From Pseudobutyrivibrio sp. (GTDB lineage Bacteria > Bacillota_A > Clostridia > Lachnospirales > Lachnospiraceae), in assembly GCA_024691465.1 (NCBI GenBank), contig JAILNO010000231.1:1-10250 (forward strand): a stretch of 10,250 bases of DNA, given 5' to 3'. Shown in pieces: positions 1 through 5,950 of the stretch. The position numbers and the translations under genes are program-made. The notes under the pieces are model-generated. The model made no database searches. It saw nothing but the letters and a program-made list of their open reading frames with translations, and was not told where the DNA came from. Position 1 is the stretch's first letter; each line of letters begins with the position of its first letter.

Positions 1-258
1 GAGGAGATCGGGGTTATTAACCGTAAGAATATGTATCAGGTAGATTGCAGTTGCTGTGATCATCATTGTGAGGATGATGACTGCGATGATGAGTGCATGG
101 GTGATTGTGAGAAGTGCGAGAGCAGGGTAGTGATTACCTTAGATGACAATAGCCACATGGTTATAGAGCGTGGAGAGCTTCAGGATTTAGTCTATGAAGG
201 TCTCAAGGCTACAGGTCGCATAGATGGCACTAAGAAAATCCTTAGACTAGGAATGTAA
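1..258 (+). CDS. 3' part of a gene of unknown function with a Cys/Asp-rich segment
   Basis: The reading frame is open from the left edge of the window to a TAA stop. An ATG at 31 would give 75 residues, but the only purine-rich GAGGAG lies at 1-6, too far upstream to serve it, and the codons before it read smoothly as EEIGVINRKN. I therefore treat it as the tail of a longer gene. The segment after that ATG holds eight cysteines and two histidines within about 25 residues, mixed with many Asp and Glu, which suggests metal binding or a redox-active tail. The last 45 residues (VVITLDDNSHMVIERGELQD and onward) look like a small folded alpha/beta unit. I do not recognise the family. A terminator follows about 50 bp downstream, so the gene is not clearly co-transcribed with aspS. 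A complete small protein starting at 31 remains possible. Confidence 0.55.
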   Translation, partial: EEIGVINRKNMYQVDCSCCDHHCEDDDCDDECMGDCEKCESRVVITLDDNSHMVIERGELQDLVYEGLKATGRIDGTKKILRLGM

Positions 259-273
259 TACAGTAGTGACATA

Positions 274-305
274 TTGAATAAATTTAGCTTCTGATGTATT
301 ATAAT
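274..305 (+). promoter_or_regulatory. possible aspS promoter
   Basis: A perfect -10 box TATAAT lies at 300-305. The best upstream -35 candidate is TTGAAT at 274-279 (4 of 6 consensus bases), but the 20-bp spacer is longer than usual. The -10 box touches the left arm of the terminator that follows. A transcript starting near 312 would contain only part of that arm and so would escape termination, whereas read-through from the upstream gene would form the full hairpin. The assignment is tentative. Confidence 0.35.
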
Positions 306-341
306 AGGGCTGTCAACATGGTTTGGCAGCCCTAAGTTTTT
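306..341 (+). terminator. intrinsic terminator of the upstream Cys-rich gene
   Basis: A 9-bp stem, AGGGCTGTC (306-314) with GGCAGCCCT (325-333) including one G-U pair, closes a 10-nt loop. It is followed by AAG and a run of five T. It separates the upstream gene from aspS. Confidence 0.75.
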
Positions 342-371
342 GTCTATTTTATTAGAAAGAGGAGAAATAAA

Positions 372-2135
372 ATGACTCAGTCACGTACACACAACTGTAA
401 TGAACTCCGTCTTGCTGATGCTGGCAAGGAAGTTACATTAGTCGGTTGGTTTGAGAACATTCGTAAAGTGTCTAAGAATCTTGGATTCCTTATCCTTCGT
501 GATTTCTATGGCACCACACAGATAGTTATTGAGACAGAGGATATGATGGCTATCATTGATTCTGTTAATAAGGAATCTACTATATCTGTTACAGGTACAG
601 TTAGAGAGCGTTCATCTAAGAACACTGACTTACCTACAGGTGAGATTGAGGTAGTTCCTTCTGATATTAAGATTCTTGGCAAGTGTGATCATAATGAGCT
701 TCCATTTGAGATTAATCGTTCTAAGGAAGCTGATGAGAATACTCGTCTTAAGTACCGTTATTTGGATTTACGTAATCCAGAGGTTAAGAGCAAGATAGTT
801 CTTCGTAGCAAGATTGTTGCTGAGCTTAGAGCTGCTATGATTGCTCATGACTTTATGGAGATTACTACACCTATTCTTACATGCTCTTCACCTGAGGGAG
901 CTCGTGATTACTTAGTTCCAGCTCGTAATCACCCTGGCAAGTTCTACGCACTTCCACAGGCACCACAGCAGTTCAAGCAGATTCTTATGGCATCTGGCTT
1001 CGATAGATATTTCCAGATAGCACCTTGCTTCCGTGATGAGGATGCTCGTGCTGATCGTTCACCAGGAGAGTTCTATCAGCTTGATATGGAGATGGCATTC
1101 GCATCTCAGGAGGATGTATTCGCAGTAGTTGAGGACGTGCTTCCTCCTATCTTTGCTAAGTACGGTGTATATAAGAGTGCATCTACTGCACCATTCGTAC
1201 GTATTCCATATCTTGAGGCTATGGATAAGTACGGTTCTGATAAGCCAGATCTTCGTATTGACCTGGTTCTTCAGGATGCTACAGAGGTTATGGCTGATTG
1301 TGGATTCGGTCCATTTGAGGGCAATACAGTTAAGGCTATTGTCGTTGATAATATGACAGCTACTCGTAAGCAGATTGATGCTATGATAGCTGAGGTTGAG
1401 GTAGCTACAGCACAGAAGACATACTGGTTCAAGCTTGATGAGAATGGTGAGATCGTCGGAGGTATTGCTAAGTTCCTTCAGGAGCGCAAGCAGGCTGTTA
1501 TCGATGCACTTTCACTTAAGCCAGGTGATTTCGTTGGTCTTGCTGCTGGCAACCTTCTTACAGCACAGAAGACAGCAGGTGTATTCCGTAAGCTTCTCGG
1601 CGCAGCAGCTGAGGGCCATATGAAGAAGGATACATATGAGTTCTGTTGGATAGTAGATTTCCCTATGTATGAGATAGGTGAGGAGTCAGGCGAGCTTGAG
1701 TTCTGCCACAACCCATTCTCTATGCCACAGGGCGGTATCGAGGCACTTCAGACTAAGGAGCCACTTGATATCTTAGCTTACCAGTACGACCTTGTATGTA
1801 ATGGTGTAGAGCTTTCATCAGGTGCTATCCGTAACCACGATCCTGAGATTATGATTGAAGCATTTAAGCTCGTTGGTCTCGGTGAGGATGATGTTAAGGC
1901 TAAGTTCCCAGCCATGTACAATGCATTTACTTATGGTGCACCACCACACGGAGGAATTGCTCCAGGTGTTGACCGTATGATTATGCTTATTGCAGGAGAG
2001 GAATCAATCCGTGAGATTATTCCATTCCCTATGAATAAGAACGCACAGGATATTATGATGGATGCACCAGCAACTGTCGATCAGAAACAGCTTGATGATG
2101 TACATATCGCAATCGTAATGCCTAAGGAAGATTAA
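372..2135 (+). CDS. aspS: aspartyl-tRNA synthetase
   Basis: Class II aminoacyl-tRNA synthetase that charges tRNA with aspartate in the cytoplasm. The 587-residue length is that of the bacterial form, which carries the extra GAD domain. Visible parts: an N-terminal OB-fold anticodon-binding domain (about residues 1-110, with VTLVGWFENIRK); a catalytic core opening with RYLDLR; the LPQAPQQFKQ segment; motif 2 at about 220-240 (FRDEDARADRSPGEFYQLD); the GAD insertion in the middle; and motif 3 with GVDR at 532-535 followed by the REIIPFPMN loop. The start has AGAGGAG at 358-364, 7 nt upstream of the ATG. The core wording (DEDARADRSPGEFYQLD, CWIVDFPMYE, HNPFSMPQGG, YGAPPHGGIA) recalls the alphaproteobacterial type more than the E. 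coli type. This subtype is sometimes non-discriminating, which cannot be decided from sequence alone. The gene sits alone between two terminators, and no T-box leader fits in the short 5' region. Its codons are strongly biased towards GCT, CTT and GTT, as expected for high expression. Confidence 0.97.
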   Translation: MTQSRTHNCNELRLADAGKEVTLVGWFENIRKVSKNLGFLILRDFYGTTQIVIETEDMMAIIDSVNKESTISVTGTVRERSSKNTDLPTGEIEVVPSDIKILGKCDHNELPFEINRSKEADENTRLKYRYLDLRNPEVKSKIVLRSKIVAELRAAMIAHDFMEITTPILTCSSPEGARDYLVPARNHPGKFYALPQAPQQFKQILMASGFDRYFQIAPCFRDEDARADRSPGEFYQLDMEMAFASQEDVFAVVEDVLPPIFAKYGVYKSASTAPFVRIPYLEAMDKYGSDKPDLRIDLVLQDATEVMADCGFGPFEGNTVKAIVVDNMTATRKQIDAMIAEVEVATAQKTYWFKLDENGEIVGGIAKFLQERKQAVIDALSLKPGDFVGLAAGNLLTAQKTAGVFRKLLGAAAEGHMKKDTYEFCWIVDFPMYEIGEESGELEFCHNPFSMPQGGIEALQTKEPLDILAYQYDLVCNGVELSSGAIRNHDPEIMIEAFKLVGLGEDDVKAKFPAMYNAFTYGAPPHGGIAPGVDRMIMLIAGEESIREIIPFPMNKNAQDIMMDAPATVDQKQLDDVHIAIVMPKED

Positions 2136-2137
2136 TT

Positions 2138-2170
2138 TAAAGGACGGCTTATAAAGCCGTCCTTTATTTA
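2138..2170. terminator. bidirectional terminator between aspS and the EF-hand-like gene
   Basis: A perfect 13-bp inverted repeat, TAAAGGACGGCTT (2138-2150) and AAGCCGTCCTTTA (2154-2166), with a 3-nt spacer (in practice a slightly shorter stem and larger loop). It begins 3 bp after the aspS stop and lies 15 bp beyond the stop of the convergent minus-strand gene. Short T runs flank it on both strands, so it probably serves both genes. Confidence 0.87.
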
Positions 2171-2180
2171 TGTAATGAAA

Positions 2181-3371
2181 TTATAATGTGAAATCCACAT
2201 GAGCTATAGTGGATGCCTGCCCTGTGCTTTCCTTTAGATAGATACCTGTCTTCCTAAGTATGCCATCCACATCGGAGCTATTATTCTTAAAAGAAAACTC
2301 AGTGTCAGCGTTGCGTAAGCATATTGCTCCCACATCAGCCTCCTTCAGGCTGAGGAGCTTGTCGGTTCCATCGTCATTTTTTACCCATACCTTAAGAGCA
2401 TTGAATACAGAATCATTCTCATCTATCCAGCCATTCTTGTCCTCGTCGTACTCAGTCAGGTCCTTGAAGCCATCTCCAGAGGCTGTTCCAAATAATTCTG
2501 AACCATCGTTGATTATTCCGTCGTTATTCTTGTCTAGAGCCAGGAAGCCGCTACCTTTGCCCAGATACGATATCTCGTCATCTTTTCCATCCACATTCAA
2601 GTCGAAAGTAAACTTCTGATCGGAGATATGGGTAGCAGTAGTATCCAGATTAATCACAAGTGGATCTGTTATGTAGCGGGTATAGGTCTCTGAAGTAAGA
2701 GAGTTAATTTTCTCATTGAGACTTCTACCTAAGGTGACCTCCACATTAAATGTGAGATTCCTACCGTCGCTAGTATGGACTGTTCCCTGAGATAGGAAGC
2801 TGGTATTCTCGTACTCACTGTGATTGCCTTCCACTGCGGTTATTCGTTCCCAGACTTGCATAGAGCCACTTCTACCTGCAGATACAGATAGGTCGGAGGC
2901 GGTAATTACAGGCGCACGATTGCTGGATGAAGTAGGGACAGGTTCACCAGTATTGAGACATGGTTCCAAGTGATTGCCGAAATCTATGGTACTTAAGTTC
3001 TTGTATAAAGTACCATGAATCTTGCTATCTTCACCATTAAGGATTGCAAGCATTCTTTTTAGAAGGCTGATTTGGAAATCCTCAGGCAGATCCCAAGTCC
3101 CTTTGTTAGCAGCCTTTTGGCTCTCGGCCATCTGCTGGAGGGAGTTTAACAGATTCTCCTTCTGCTGCTCCTTTTTCTCGTCTTCTAGTTCTTCATTGTA
3201 CTGGGAAATTGCTTCCATATAGGAAGACTCGTTGTGTTTAGATAGACTGACGATAATCCCGTAGGTGTGACCATTATCCGTGGGCCTATCTATCCTCGCC
3301 ATCGCCGTGTAGGTGTGGGAGTAAGAATTGTGTGTAGATGCCATGTTGACATGGCTTGAATCAATCTTCAT
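2181..3371 (-). CDS. protein with EF-hand-like calcium-binding loops, function unknown
   Basis: A 396-residue protein with no N-terminal signal peptide or membrane segment. The N-terminus (MKIDSSHVNMASTHNSYSHT) is polar. Residues about 55-85 are rich in Glu, Lys and Gln and could form a helix or coiled coil. The C-terminal part carries three acidic loops of the kind that bind calcium: DLNVDGKDDE at 257-266, DKNNDGIINDGSE at 280-292, and DEDKNGWIDEND at 309-320, followed by the VWVKNDDG stretch. The order 'FDLNVDG...GFLALDKNNDGIINDGSELFG...LTEYDEDKNGWIDEND' matches a motif known from large secreted RTX/hemolysin-like proteins, here in a small stand-alone protein. The start is supported by AAAGGAGT at 3377-3384. 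It is transcribed alone, convergent with aspS. It may be surface or flagellum related, but no targeting signal is visible. Calcium binding is likely; the role is unknown. Confidence 0.85.
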   Translation of the reverse strand: MKIDSSHVNMASTHNSYSHTYTAMARIDRPTDNGHTYGIIVSLSKHNESSYMEAISQYNEELEDEKKEQQKENLLNSLQQMAESQKAANKGTWDLPEDFQISLLKRMLAILNGEDSKIHGTLYKNLSTIDFGNHLEPCLNTGEPVPTSSSNRAPVITASDLSVSAGRSGSMQVWERITAVEGNHSEYENTSFLSQGTVHTSDGRNLTFNVEVTLGRSLNEKINSLTSETYTRYITDPLVINLDTTATHISDQKFTFDLNVDGKDDEISYLGKGSGFLALDKNNDGIINDGSELFGTASGDGFKDLTEYDEDKNGWIDENDSVFNALKVWVKNDDGTDKLLSLKEADVGAICLRNADTEFSFKNNSSDVDGILRKTGIYLKESTGQASTIAHVDFTL

Positions 3372-3403
3372 AGCGGACTCCTTTCCACAAATAAAGAGTT
3401 ACA

Positions 3404-3431
3404 AAGTGCCAAACGCGAAGACCGCGCACTT
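3404..3431 (-). promoter_or_regulatory. GC-rich hairpin in the leader of the EF-hand-like gene
   Basis: On the minus strand AAGTGC pairs with GCACTT as an outer stem, and inside it GCG pairs with CGC around the loop GTCTT, leaving GTTTG bulged on the 3' side. A second, competing pairing joins GAAGAC (minus strand, near 3441-3446) with GTCTTC in the loop region. The hairpin lies about 20 nt ahead of the ribosome binding site. It has no T run, so it is not a terminator. It stands out from the AT-rich surroundings and could act in translation control or RNA stability. Confidence 0.4.
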
Positions 3432-3455
3432 CCATATGCCTAGTCTTCATAAGTG

Positions 3456-3482
3456 ATTTCGGACAATAATAAATGATAATTA
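3456..3482 (-). promoter_or_regulatory. possible sigma-D (sigma-28)-like promoter for the EF-hand-like gene
   Basis: On the minus strand TAAT, 15 bp, TCCGAAAT resembles the flagellar/motility sigma consensus TAAA-N15-GCCGATAT (3 of 4 and 6 of 8 bases). A start near 3449 would give a leader of about 78 nt that contains the hairpin at 3404-3431. No convincing housekeeping promoter was seen on this strand. The match is imperfect and the call is weak. Confidence 0.27.
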
Positions 3483-3532
3483 ACAATAATCTGAAAATAA
3501 AACAAATATTTTTAGGAAAAATTAAATATATA

Positions 3533-3561
3533 TTTACAATCCTGATTTATTATGCTAATGT
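3533..3561 (+). promoter_or_regulatory. promoter of the amino acid transport operon
   Basis: The -35 box TTTACA (3533-3538, 5 of 6) is followed by a 17-bp spacer that ends in TGC, forming an extended -10 element, and then TAATGT (3556-3561). An alternative -10 box, TATTAT at 3548-3553, has no good -35 partner. The start point would be near 3568, inside the inverted repeat at 3554-3592, giving a leader of about 60 nt. Confidence 0.45.
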
Positions 3562-3592
3562 ACTAAAGTAAATGATGATTTAGTACATTAGC
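3554..3592 (+). promoter_or_regulatory. perfect 14-bp inverted repeat, probable operator of the transport operon
   Basis: GCTAATGTACTAAA (3554-3567) and TTTAGTACATTAGC (3579-3592) are exact reverse complements separated by 11 bp. The repeat overlaps the predicted -10 box and transcription start, the usual place for a repressor operator. There is no T run after it, so it is not a terminator. If transcribed it could also form a hairpin in the 5' leader. Confidence 0.6.
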
Positions 3593-3608
3593 AGACTAAA
3601 GTAAATGA
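3562..3608 (+). repeat. 14-bp direct repeat ACTAAAGTAAATGA
   Basis: Exact copies lie at 3562-3575 and 3595-3608, 33 bp apart from start to start (about three helical turns). The first copy covers the end of the left arm and the spacer of the inverted repeat. The second lies just ahead of the ribosome binding site of the binding-protein gene. The spacing would place two bound proteins on the same face of the DNA. Confidence 0.6.
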
Positions 3609-3630
3609 ATTTATTTAAGGAGATTTTTAT

Positions 3631-4473
3631 ATGAAGAAGAAATTACTTGCAGCCATTTTAACAATGACTATGGGATTATCATTCGTGGCATGTGGTAGTC
3701 AGGAAGCAGCTGACACACAGGCTACAGATACAGCTGAGACTAGTGAGGCTACAGATACAGCAGCTGAGAGCGATGTGGATTACATCAAGGATAAGGGCAC
3801 ACTTATCGTTGGCATTACAGACTTCGCACCAATGGATTATAAGGACGACAATGGTGAGTGGATTGGTTACGATGCTGATCTTGCCAGAAAGGTAGCTGAG
3901 TCTCTTGGAGTTGAAGTAGAATTCGTTGAGATTGATTGGGATAACAAGATTCTTGAACTTCAGAACAAGTCAATTGATGTGGTTTGGAACGGTATGACAC
4001 TTACACCTGAGGTTACTAACGCTATGGCATGCACCAATGCTTATCTTAATAATGCACAAGTGGTAGTTGTTAAGTCTGATATGGCAGATTCAATTGATTC
4101 TGTTGAGGCAGCTGCAGATCTTAGCTTCGCAGTAGAGTCTGGTTCAGCTGGTGAGGCAGCAGCTACAGATAGTGGTTTCAATTATGTGGCAGTTAAGTCT
4201 CAGTCAGATGCTGTTATGGAAGTATCAGCTGGCACTTCTGATGCATGTATTATCGACCTTCTTATGGCAGGCGCTATGGTAGGAGAGGGAACTAGCTACG
4301 AGGAGCTTACACACACTGTTGAGCTTACTACAGAGGAGTATGGTATCGGATGCCGCAAGGATTCTGACCTAGCTTCTTACATCAACGATCAGCTTAAGAG
4401 CATGTATGATGATGGCACTATGGAAGAGATTGCAGTTACATACGGTGTTCAGGACGCAATCGTTGCACAATAA
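3631..4473 (+). CDS. amino acid ABC transporter substrate-binding lipoprotein
   Basis: Extracellular solute-binding protein of family 3 (SBP_bac_3), 280 residues, which captures an amino-acid-like solute for the permease and ATPase encoded next. Residues 1-20 are a lipoprotein signal peptide (MKKK, then a hydrophobic stretch) ending in a lipobox FVAC, with Cys21 as the lipid anchor. A flexible Thr/Ala/Glu/Asp-rich linker (about 22-48) follows; it contains an internal DNA repeat of 15 bp. The binding domain then starts with KDKGTLIVGITDFAPMDY and contains GYDADLARKVAESLG. The family normally has an Arg after TPE that grips the ligand carboxylate; here the sequence is TLTPEVTNAM, with Val128 in that place, so the ligand cannot be named. 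The ribosome binding site is AAGGAGA at 3617-3623. Codon bias suggests high expression. First gene of a four-gene operon. Confidence 0.93.
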   Translation: MKKKLLAAILTMTMGLSFVACGSQEAADTQATDTAETSEATDTAAESDVDYIKDKGTLIVGITDFAPMDYKDDNGEWIGYDADLARKVAESLGVEVEFVEIDWDNKILELQNKSIDVVWNGMTLTPEVTNAMACTNAYLNNAQVVVVKSDMADSIDSVEAAADLSFAVESGSAGEAAATDSGFNYVAVKSQSDAVMEVSAGTSDACIIDLLMAGAMVGEGTSYEELTHTVELTTEEYGIGCRKDSDLASYINDQLKSMYDDGTMEEIAVTYGVQDAIVAQ

Positions 4474-4493
4474 TTATTACTAAAGGTATCAAT

Positions 4494-5150
4494 ATGTTTA
4501 CACAAGTTACATTATCATTATTAGAGGGTTTCTTAGGAACCCTCAAATTATTTTCTCTGACATTATTATTCGCTCTACCACTGGGACTGATTATTAGCTT
4601 CGGTTCCATGAGCAAGCGTATTGTTGTGAGGATGCCAATTAGATTCATTATATGGGTAGTTAGAGGCACGCCACTTATGTTGCAGCTTCTTATTATTTTC
4701 TATGGCCCAGGTATCTTTTTAGGAGTTAATCTGTGGGGTTCGGGGGACAGCGGCAGATTTACCGCAGCATTGGTAGCATTTGTATTCAATTATGCATGCT
4801 ACTTCAGTGAGATATTCAGAGGTGGTATACAATCTATCCCTAAGGGTCAGTATGAGGCGGCAGCAGTTCTAGGTATGACCAGGAGACAGACTTTCTTTAA
4901 GATTGTTCTTCTGCAGGTGGTGAAGCGTATCGTTCCACCTATCTCTAATGAGGTAATTACATTGGTCAAGGATACTTCCCTTGCTAGAGTCATAGCCTTC
5001 TATGAGATTATTTGGGAGGGTGAGCGTTTCATTAAGAGTGCTGGTATTATATGGCCACTTTTCTATACTGGAGCATTCTACCTGTTATTCAGTGGCTTAC
5101 TTACACTGCTCTTCGGTTATATCGAGAAGAGATTGGACTATTTCAAATAG
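4494..5150 (+). CDS. amino acid ABC transporter permease (HisM/GlnP type)
   Basis: Inner-membrane subunit of a polar amino acid ABC importer, 218 residues with about five hydrophobic membrane segments. Family marks are VVRGTPLMLQ (56-64) and the EAA loop that contacts the ATPase, EAAAVLGMTRRQTFFKIVLLQ starting at Glu121. The usual Pro of that loop (LPQ) is Leu here. The C-terminus has the conserved NEVITLVKDTSLARVI block. It starts 20 bp after the binding-protein stop, with only a weak AAAGG (4482-4486) ahead of it, and is followed after 21 bp by the ATPase gene. Only one permease gene is present, so it probably forms a homodimer. Substrate is unknown. Confidence 0.94.
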   Translation: MFTQVTLSLLEGFLGTLKLFSLTLLFALPLGLIISFGSMSKRIVVRMPIRFIIWVVRGTPLMLQLLIIFYGPGIFLGVNLWGSGDSGRFTAALVAFVFNYACYFSEIFRGGIQSIPKGQYEAAAVLGMTRRQTFFKIVLLQVVKRIVPPISNEVITLVKDTSLARVIAFYEIIWEGERFIKSAGIIWPLFYTGAFYLLFSGLLTLLFGYIEKRLDYFK

Positions 5151-5171
5151 ACTGGATTTAGAGAGATTAAT

Positions 5172-5927
5172 ATGGCAATTTTAGAAGTTAACAATATTAA
5201 GAAGAAATTTGATAATGTAGAAATCCTTAAGGGCATTTCATTCAGTATGGAGAAGGGACAGACCCTTTCTATACTAGGTAGTTCTGGCTCTGGTAAGACT
5301 ACACTTCTCAGATGCCTCAACTTCCTTGAGACACCTGATGAAGGCACCATTACAGTGGCAGATAAGCTATTATTCGATGGTTCAATCGGACATGAGAAAG
5401 GTACAGATCTAAGGGAGAAGCGACTCCACTTCGGAATGGTATTTCAGCAGTTTAATCTGTTCCCTCAATATACAGCTCTTGAGAATGTAATCTTAGCACC
5501 TAAGCTTCAGGCTACATCTAAGAAGGAGATTGATGCCATAATTTCAAATGGCAAGGATCTTTTGAATAAAATGGGACTATCTGATAGAATGGATAACTAT
5601 CCACATCAGTTATCTGGCGGACAGCAGCAGAGAGTTGCTATCGCGAGAGCTCTGGCCCTATGTCCAGATATCTTATGTTTCGATGAGCCTACTTCGGCTC
5701 TTGATCCTGAACTTACAGGTGAGGTATTAAAGGTAATCAAGGAGCTTGCCAATCAGCATACTACCATGATTATCGTTACTCATGAGATAGGTTTTGCTAA
5801 GGATGTTTCTGATGAGATTATTTTTATGGATGATGGTGTAATTGCGGAAAAAGGTACGCCAGCCGAAGTTATTGATAATCCATCTAACGAACGTACTAGA
5901 CAGTTCTTAGCTAACTATCTCAAATAA
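5172..5927 (+). CDS. amino acid ABC transporter ATP-binding protein (GlnQ/HisP type)
   Basis: Cytoplasmic ATPase that powers the importer formed with the two preceding gene products; 251 residues, normal for the family. All catalytic motifs are intact: Walker A GSSGSGKTT (36-44), Q-loop at Gln92 in VFQQFNLFP, signature LSGGQQQR (147-154), Walker B ILCFDE (167-172) followed by PTSALDP, and the switch His204 in VTHE. The C-terminal block NPSNERTRQFLANYL is typical of polar amino acid importers. The ribosome binding site is a modest AGAGAGA at 5160-5166, 21 bp after the permease stop. The symporter gene follows after 23 bp. Confidence 0.96.
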   Translation: MAILEVNNIKKKFDNVEILKGISFSMEKGQTLSILGSSGSGKTTLLRCLNFLETPDEGTITVADKLLFDGSIGHEKGTDLREKRLHFGMVFQQFNLFPQYTALENVILAPKLQATSKKEIDAIISNGKDLLNKMGLSDRMDNYPHQLSGGQQQRVAIARALALCPDILCFDEPTSALDPELTGEVLKVIKELANQHTTMIIVTHEIGFAKDVSDEIIFMDDGVIAEKGTPAEVIDNPSNERTRQFLANYLK

Positions 5928-5950
5928 CAATTATTTGATAGGAGAGAATT

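Noticed and set aside
258..371. T-box leader for aspS
   Set aside because: Only about 110 bp separate the genes, most taken by a simple terminator, and no T-box core sequence is visible.
3392..3414. Sigma-54-like sequence TTGGCACTTTGTAACT on the minus strand
   Set aside because: The GG of the -24 element is present, but the GC needed at -12 is replaced by CT.
3718..3761. 15-bp direct repeat in the binding-protein gene
   Set aside because: It encodes the low-complexity ATDTA linker after the lipid anchor, where such codon repeats are common; it is not a mobile element or a regulatory site.
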